Shown: positions 59,274 through 64,000 of the stretch, piece after piece
How the letters are laid out: each line of letters opens with the position of its first letter
How positions within the stretch are numbered: the stretch's first letter is position 1
Source of the DNA: Bacteriovoracia bacterium
GTDB taxonomy: Bacteria; Bdellovibrionota; Bacteriovoracia; Bacteriovoracales; Bacteriovoracaceae
Reading direction: 5' to 3'
DNA: 64,000 nt
Assembly (NCBI GenBank): GCA_030431635.1
Contig: JAUIIL010000003.1
Location: 186,001 to 250,000, forward strand
The notes under the pieces: generated by a model
Told to the model about the DNA's origin: nothing
Seen by the model: the letters and a program-made list of their open reading frames with translations, nothing else
Databases searched by the model: none
Made by a program: the position numbers and the translations under genes

Positions 59274-61031
59274 TTAGCTAACTTTTTTATTATCAATATT
59301 CTGTAAGGAAAATTTAGGTAGGCTTAGGACAAAACATGTATTTGGGTGGGAGTTATCAATTTTCAACTCCCCTCCATTTTTTTTCACAATATTACTTGAA
59401 ATCGATAGGCCAAGCCCAGTTCCTTTTCCAATAGCTTTTGATGTAAAGAACGGATTAAACATTTTATCTTGAATTTCGACAGGTATACCATATCCTGAAT
59501 CAATGACTCTTATTTCTATTGTACTGTCCTTATCTTTCAACTCTATTTTAATCCATTTTTCAGGTAGTTCTTCAACGGCATCATATGCATTTCCTAAAAG
59601 ATTAATAAAGACTTGAGAAATTTGTACCCGATCAACTAAAACCTCTTTCATTAAATGATTGTCATTCGTGTCAAATTCGAGCAAGACAGCATTATTCTTA
59701 AACTTTTCTGAACAAAGACCTAGTACATCATCAAATATAACCTTTAGTGGAGTTGTCTCGGCTTTTGTTTCTGAAGTGTCACGTGAAACAGTTCTAAGTC
59801 CAGAAACAATTTTTGTAATTCTTTGAACTGTATTTTCTACATTAGCTATAACATCTTCTAAAACTTCGTCTGTTAACTTATTTTTGGATTTTGCCTTCTT
59901 AAGCATTTGCACTAATGAAGAGATGATTGCTAAGGGATTATTTATTTCATGAGCTATTCCTCCTGCCATCTCTCCTAATGATGATAGTTTGGCAGTTGCA
60001 AAAAGTTGTGCTTGTTGCTCGTTAATAATTCTTTGATTAGTAATATCTTTAGAGATATCTTGACCTACAGCTTGGAAGATATATTTATTAGGTTCATGCA
60101 TTATTTTTCTCACAGTCCACCGAATAATGATTTGATTATCATTTGAAGTCAGTTGTGACTGAAAGCTAAGACTTTCTTGGTTGGAAAATAGTTTTTCGTT
60201 AAAACTAATAGTGTCTTCTCTCTTGAAAAAATCATCGTTTAAAACTGTCTGAGACAAATGAGGTCTTTCTTTTTGACTAATATTAAAAAAACTTTTGAAC
60301 GATGAATTGAAGAAAATGATATTTCCTCTATTATCAAATCTAATAATGAATTCGGTTTGATCCTCTAGGATATCGTTTAGTTGTTCCCTCGACTTATCAA
60401 GAGGAGTCATAAGGAAGACGTAGATAAAAAAGCCTAATGCAAAAACTAGAGCAACTGTCAGAAATGGAAGAGTGTTATTAAGCATTTTCTGTTTTCTTTG
60501 TATTTCTTTTCTTTTTGTCAATAAGAGAGACGTGAGCTGTTTCAAACTATTAAGCGTTTTGTTTTGTAGAGATTCAAATTTATTTAATAAAGGATTTCCT
60601 TTTATTTCTCTATTTTTGGATCGAAGAATTTTGATAGAAGTTGAATAGAGAGAATTCCAGTTTTCATTGAGAATTGTGTATTGTTCTTTGAGAAGTTCTT
60701 CAGTAAGGATGAATTTTTTATTTTGTCCTTTTAGTGCTAATTCAATTTGCTCTTTTAGGTTTGAAGAGTATTCTCTTTGTTTGAGTAAGATGTCATAGTC
60801 TTTGGATGAGAGACCAATCAGGGCCATATAAATTGATCTACCAAAGGACTCGATTGATGTATTAAGTTCATTAAAATATGACAATTGATCATCAAGTCTT
60901 GATTTTTCTAAATTAGATTTTTGGGTTATAATAACAGAACTTAATAGCAATCCTGATATTGCTATTAAAGTTGAGAAAAAAAGAAAGTTAAGTTTTTTTT
61001 TATCCATTGTAACAGTTACACTTTTAAACAT
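59274..61031 (-). CDS. membrane-bound PAS sensor histidine kinase
   Basis: Up to 585 residues (start 61031; an ATG at 61007, MDKKKLNFLFF, would shorten it by 8 and leaves the palindrome at 61008 non-coding). Membrane helices are near 15-32 and 185-205, around a helical periplasmic sensor. A PAS domain follows (about 215-335), then a kinase core with the phospho-His in GIAHEINNPLAII, FINLLGNAYDAV, DSGYGIP and GTGLGLSIS. It has no receiver. Its core resembles the kinase at 47810, so the receiver at 48969 could be shared. It is divergent from a PhnD-like gene. Confidence 0.9.
   Translation of the reverse strand: MFKSVTVTMDKKKLNFLFFSTLIAISGLLLSSVIITQKSNLEKSRLDDQLSYFNELNTSIESFGRSIYMALIGLSSKDYDILLKQREYSSNLKEQIELALKGQNKKFILTEELLKEQYTILNENWNSLYSTSIKILRSKNREIKGNPLLNKFESLQNKTLNSLKQLTSLLLTKRKEIQRKQKMLNNTLPFLTVALVFALGFFIYVFLMTPLDKSREQLNDILEDQTEFIIRFDNRGNIIFFNSSFKSFFNISQKERPHLSQTVLNDDFFKREDTISFNEKLFSNQESLSFQSQLTSNDNQIIIRWTVRKIMHEPNKYIFQAVGQDISKDITNQRIINEQQAQLFATAKLSSLGEMAGGIAHEINNPLAIISSLVQMLKKAKSKNKLTDEVLEDVIANVENTVQRITKIVSGLRTVSRDTSETKAETTPLKVIFDDVLGLCSEKFKNNAVLLEFDTNDNHLMKEVLVDRVQISQVFINLLGNAYDAVEELPEKWIKIELKDKDSTIEIRVIDSGYGIPVEIQDKMFNPFFTSKAIGKGTGLGLSISSNIVKKNGGELKIDNSHPNTCFVLSLPKFSLQNIDNKKVS
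61008..61020. promoter_or_regulatory. 13-bp palindrome between kinase and PhnD-like genes
   Basis: TGTAACAGTTACA (perfect TGTAAC/GTTACA arms, one centre base) lies between the divergent start codons if the kinase starts at 61007. It is the only symmetrical element in this very short divergent spacer, so it is a plausible shared operator. Confidence 0.45.
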
Positions 61032-61045
61032 CTTCGGAAAAACCT

Positions 61046-61927
61046 ATGAAATTGTTAATTTTTATTATCACAATGTCTTTTTTTTACCCCTCTTTTGCAA
61101 AAGGTACTAAGGATATTAAAATCGCAATGTCTGCCGCTTTTGTTTCGGAATCAGGTATAAACGTTTACAAAGAAATCACAAATTATGTATCCAAAAAACT
61201 AGGTTCAAAGGCCAGTTTTGTTACTGGACTAGATTACGAGACTATTAATGACATGTTGAGAGTTGGAGCGGTTGATGTAGGCTTTGTTTGTGGTCTTCCG
61301 TATGTTTTACTCAAAGATGAGAAAAATCCTAAAATCGAACTTATTGCAGCTCCAATTATGAAAAACCCTAGATATGAAGGAAAGCCTCAATACTACTCAG
61401 ATATAATCGTTAGAAAAGATTTTAAGTTCAAGAAGGTGTCCGATTTAAAAGGACTGACATTTGTATACAATGAAGAGATTTCAAATTCTGGGTACAATAT
61501 GCCAAGAGCTTTTTTTATTAAAAATAAACTCATTGGTAAAAATTTCTTTGGAAAAGTTCAGAGGTCTGGTTCTCATGAAGAGTCGATAAGAATGGTCGCA
61601 AATGGTCAGGCCGATTATAGTTTTGTTGATAGCCTCGTTCTAGAATATGATATTCATTTAGGAAAAAAGGAAGCAAGCATGGTTAAAGTCGTTGAAAGTA
61701 TCGGGCCGGCTGGAATACCTCCAGTGATTCTTTCAAAGTCAACCCCTAAACACGTAAAGGATAAAATTAAAGATATCTTAATTAGTATGCACAAAGATAA
61801 GCAAGGAAGAGAGATACTCGATTCTGCCTTAGTCGAAAAATTTGTAACTGTATCAGATGCAAACTATAAAAGCATAAGAGATATGTACGACTTAGCAAAG
61901 TCTTCTCGTAAGCAAGAAATTAAATAG
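61046..61927 (+). CDS. PhnD-like periplasmic substrate-binding protein
   Basis: The 293-residue precursor has a signal peptide (MKLLIFIITMSFFYPSFA). The PhnD/SsuA-type binding fold follows: ITNYVSKKLGSKASFVTGLDYETINDMLRVGAVDVGFVCGLPYVLL, DLKGLTFVYNEEISNSGYNMPRAFF and NGQADYSFVDSLVLEY. No ABC permease or ATPase gene is near. Divergent from a sensor kinase with a periplasmic domain, it may act as the kinase's ligand-binding partner, as known for some PhnD-like sensors. Confidence 0.88.
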   Translation: MKLLIFIITMSFFYPSFAKGTKDIKIAMSAAFVSESGINVYKEITNYVSKKLGSKASFVTGLDYETINDMLRVGAVDVGFVCGLPYVLLKDEKNPKIELIAAPIMKNPRYEGKPQYYSDIIVRKDFKFKKVSDLKGLTFVYNEEISNSGYNMPRAFFIKNKLIGKNFFGKVQRSGSHEESIRMVANGQADYSFVDSLVLEYDIHLGKKEASMVKVVESIGPAGIPPVILSKSTPKHVKDKIKDILISMHKDKQGREILDSALVEKFVTVSDANYKSIRDMYDLAKSSRKQEIK

Positions 61928-61947
61928 GTTTATCGATCTATAAAAGA

Positions 61948-62033
61948 TGGTGCCCGGGGCGAGACTTGAACTCGCACATTGTTGCCAACGGCGGATTTTG
62001 AATCCGCTGCGTCTACCATTCCGCCACCCGGGC
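61948..62033 (-). tRNA. tRNA-Leu (CAA)
   Basis: The reverse strand gives an 86-base class II tRNA. The acceptor stem is GCCCGGG/CCCGGGC with discriminator A and encoded CCA. The D-arm has GGCGGAATGGTAGACGC, the anticodon stem is GCGGA/TCCGC with loop TTCAAAA (anticodon CAA), a long variable arm follows (GTTGGCAACAATG region), and the T-arm contains GTTCAAGTC. There is no sign of an element at this tRNA. Confidence 0.95.
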
Positions 62034-62040
62034 CAAGAGT

Positions 62041-62433
62041 TTATGTATTACTACAAAAAGCACCTACATTAAAGTCTTCGTAAATATAGGCCTTGTCAAC
62101 AAAAGGATCGATGAGCCAGCCAATGGGTAAGTTGAGGATATTAACCACACCACCCACAAGAAAGTCGAATTTTGTTTTCATTTCAGTCTTTTCTACCTTT
62201 CCATTAGGGCATTTTATGGAAATAGGAACATCTTGGCGGCTTCTGGTCATAAAGACAGCATTACTTTCTCCATCCTTTAACGAAATTTTTCCATAAGGAG
62301 TGAAGACCTTTGTTGTTCCTTTAACTGGTGCGTTAACAAAACGGACGTATTGGTTGCTCTTATTAAACATTGCGGCACAACTTGATAGCAAGGCAAATAA
62401 TAGTGAGTAAACAACAAATTTAGATGGGTACAT
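62041..62433 (-). CDS. lipoprotein of unknown function
   Basis: The 130-residue lipoprotein has the signal MYPSKFVVYSLLFALLSSC (Cys-19). The mature part is beta-rich: VRFVNAPVKGTTKVFTPYGKI, NAVFMTRSRQDVPISIKCPNGKVE, then a Gly/Pro-rich hydrophobic segment VGGVVNILNLPIGWLIDPFVDKAYIY, which resembles the end of small PEGA-like or YecR-type lipoproteins. It starts behind an AAGGACG-type site. The specific role is unknown. Confidence 0.75.
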   Translation of the reverse strand: MYPSKFVVYSLLFALLSSCAAMFNKSNQYVRFVNAPVKGTTKVFTPYGKISLKDGESNAVFMTRSRQDVPISIKCPNGKVEKTEMKTKFDFLVGGVVNILNLPIGWLIDPFVDKAYIYEDFNVGAFCSNT

Positions 62434-62505
62434 ATTTCGTCCTTATTTTTAGTTCTAAAGAATTCATTATTAAATATGAGGGATGGATAGTCGATAATTT
62501 TTTAT

Positions 62506-63468
62506 CTATCTCATTGAAACAAGATCAAGAGTCTCTTCTACATTAAAGCGGCAAAAATCATTTCCCAGACATTTTTTGATCTGAGTATTATCAATAAGGC
62601 AGGTGTACTTCAGATAATCAATAAAGTAGTCAGGAAAACTCATCCCAAAAGGGGCCAGTGACTTATTAATGATTTTTCCCAAAGAAGCAATAAAAGGAAT
62701 TTTTCTTCCTTCAACTCTTTTAAGTGCATCTTGAATCGCTATATAGTCATCCGGAGCGATATTATAAACCCCGAGGGGAATTTCTTTAATGGCCCTGAAG
62801 AGAACCATGGCCATATCAAACTCGTGGATAAATTGATAAGTAGGGTTATAGTCAATAGGGGTTAAGGTCAATGGGCTTGTGAGAAACTTGCTAATAGCAT
62901 TATTGATTTGTGTACCGATAATATTACAAGGTCTTAACACAACCGTTTCCATTTGTTTTTGATTTTTCCAGATCCAGTTAGTGCAAATTTGATCCATCTC
63001 AACAACATCTCTAAGTTCAGCATAATGAATACTGGCCCTGAGTGGTGCTGTTTCTGTTAAAAAAACAGAATTATCGGCGAGGGCTCCATAGACGTGGTAA
63101 GTACTTAAGATAATAATTTTAGAGATATTAAACCTTAAACAGAGATTAAGAATTCTATTTGTTCCCATAAGATTCAAATCAAGTCTCTTTGTAATTGCAT
63201 CACTATTATGAGCACTGTGACTGATACGGGCGAGATGGTAGACAATATCGAAATCGTAGCTTCTAAAAAGGTTTTCGAAGTTTCCTCGAGAGTAGCGCAT
63301 CGTCAGATACTCAAGTCCGTTAATTTGAGGGCAATCAGCTGTTTTTCTAGAGTCAATTCCTAAAATTTCATATTCATCAGATTTCTTTAAGATAAGTCTG
63401 GCCAAGATTTGAGCAAGTCCACCTGCAATACCAATGACAAGAATTCTTTTTTTCTTTTTTTGAGTCAT
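62506..63468 (-). CDS. NAD-dependent epimerase/dehydratase
   Basis: The 320-residue extended SDR has a Lys-rich start then LVIGIAGGLAQILARLIL (a variant of G-x-x-G-x-x-G), DIVYHLARI, and the STYHVYG strand with YAELRDVVE (Tyr-x-x-x, where the usual Lys is replaced by Arg). The nucleotide motif and the Y-x-x-x-K are thus both atypical, so it may not be a normal epimerase. It overlaps the acyltransferase gene by 4 bases, suggesting a lipid- or sugar-related pair. Confidence 0.82.
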   Translation of the reverse strand: MTQKKKKRILVIGIAGGLAQILARLILKKSDEYEILGIDSRKTADCPQINGLEYLTMRYSRGNFENLFRSYDFDIVYHLARISHSAHNSDAITKRLDLNLMGTNRILNLCLRFNISKIIILSTYHVYGALADNSVFLTETAPLRASIHYAELRDVVEMDQICTNWIWKNQKQMETVVLRPCNIIGTQINNAISKFLTSPLTLTPIDYNPTYQFIHEFDMAMVLFRAIKEIPLGVYNIAPDDYIAIQDALKRVEGRKIPFIASLGKIINKSLAPFGMSFPDYFIDYLKYTCLIDNTQIKKCLGNDFCRFNVEETLDLVSMR

Positions 63469-64000
63469 TTAGAATTCCATTGTTTAAGAATATCAGAAAA
63501 AGGTTTTCTTACCTCATCAAAAAAGGGTCTTCTTTGTTTCAGTCCTTTGGCCATCATTAATTTTATTTGTTTTTCGATCCTGTAAACATGTTCTCGGATT
63601 TCACTCTCGGGTGCTTCATGAGAAAGGTTCTCGGGTAATGAGTATGGCTTACCGATATAAATATCAATTGGAGAAGGAAGAGGAAAGGCAATGGGGGTTA
63701 AAGGAAGAGCTGGAAGCTTCAAAAGTTTAGCGAGGCCTTTGGCCTGATAAACAAAAGGAAACATTTCTTCGGCTCCGATAACGGCAACAGGCAAAATTTC
63801 AGCTTGTGCTTTTAAAGCAATTCTAAAGAAGCCAGCAGAAAATTTTTGAAGCTTATAATAGTCACTGGTACTTTTGGATATTCCTCTCACTCCTTCTGGA
63901 AAGACAAGAATCGATTCGCCATTCTCAAGGAGATACTCACAGTTCTGTCTGTCCCCAAGAATTGAGCCTAACTCTGCTGAAAGAGAGCCTAAAAACGGAA
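63465..64000 (-). CDS. PlsC-type acyltransferase, C-terminal part
   Basis: The frame continues to the right edge, so the N-terminus with its expected H-x-x-x-x-D motif is outside the window. The visible 178 residues include the substrate motif VFPEGVRGI, then a helix-rich part with LKAQAEILPVAVIGAEE and a proline-rich strand before IDIYIGKPY. This matches lysophospholipid/1-acylglycerol-3-phosphate acyltransferases. The end overlaps the epimerase-like gene by 4 bases. Confidence 0.85.
   Translation of the reverse strand, partial: PFLGSLSAELGSILGDRQNCEYLLENGESILVFPEGVRGISKSTSDYYKLQKFSAGFFRIALKAQAEILPVAVIGAEEMFPFVYQAKGLAKLLKLPALPLTPIAFPLPSPIDIYIGKPYSLPENLSHEAPESEIREHVYRIEKQIKLMMAKGLKQRRPFFDEVRKPFSDILKQWNSK

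Noticed and set aside
61948-62033. Second element at tRNA-Leu
   Set aside because: No copy of its 3' end was noticed elsewhere in the window and no integrase is near it.

Overview
The window is a low-G+C Gram-negative chromosome segment. It has lipoprotein and outer-membrane protein genes, many two-component kinases, and two tRNA genes (Asp-GTC and Leu-CAA). The gene style (short intergenic gaps, many small lipoproteins, stand-alone kinases and PhnD-like proteins) would fit a Bdellovibrionota/Bacteriovoracales-type bacterium. No rRNA or universal marker is present, so this placement is an inference.

Layout. Positions 1-1112 hold the start of an exported-protein gene and a glutathione S-transferase-like gene. 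Positions 1121-4763 are a worn insertion zone: a truncated gene end, a tyrosine integrase with two in-frame stops, and an apparently intact XRE-ImmA/IrrE plus PIN-domain pair that looks like a toxin-antitoxin module. Positions 4803-34330 look like a genomic island. It is bounded by an 18-bp direct repeat whose right copy covers the 3' end of the tRNA-Asp gene, and a 24-bp imperfect repeat lies just inside each end. After recombinase debris, the island carries a stress and energy cassette, nearly all on the + strand: Hsp20, a SHOCT protein, KatG, a CDGSH protein, class I aldolase, a heavy-metal P-type ATPase, tandem SpoIIAA-like domains, D-lactate dehydrogenase, a collapsed PEP synthase, a phosphohexomutase and a PfkB kinase. 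A complete N-type ATPase operon (atpDCQRBEFAG), a PPK2 polyphosphate kinase and a 2,923-residue cyclic beta-1,2-glucan synthase follow. A 29-residue relic of enolase and the gutted PEP synthase show that part of lower glycolysis was lost.

Positions 34497-37539 form an operon (SO_0444-type permease, SDR, lipoprotein, GT9 heptosyltransferase). Positions 37481-42270 hold a redox/membrane set (DCC protein, flavin reductase-like, GbsR/MarR-like regulator, glutathione peroxidase, small membrane proteins, TIGR01777 epimerase) around a divergent promoter with two similar 18-bp palindromic sites. Positions 42358-44456 encode a basic secreted protein and a TPR/beta-barrel outer-membrane protein.

Positions 44596-54163 are a second stress and signalling block: a LysR regulator, HPF-like protein, L25/Ctc, BON protein, kinase with receiver, OmpA-like lipoprotein, CsbD, Dps, and a putative phosphorelay (hybrid kinase, HPt, OmpR regulator).

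Positions 54165-59220 hold a HlyIII-like gene, a LysR regulator and a three-gene cluster (PvcA/Dit1 isonitrile synthase, Fe/2-oxoglutarate oxygenase, FAD monooxygenase) that very probably makes an isocyanide natural product. The rest is a sensor kinase divergent from a PhnD-like binding protein, tRNA-Leu, a lipoprotein, an epimerase and a partial PlsC acyltransferase. The most attention-worthy items are the isonitrile cluster, the tRNA-Asp island with its nested repeats and gene relics, and the XRE-ImmA/IrrE-PIN pair.
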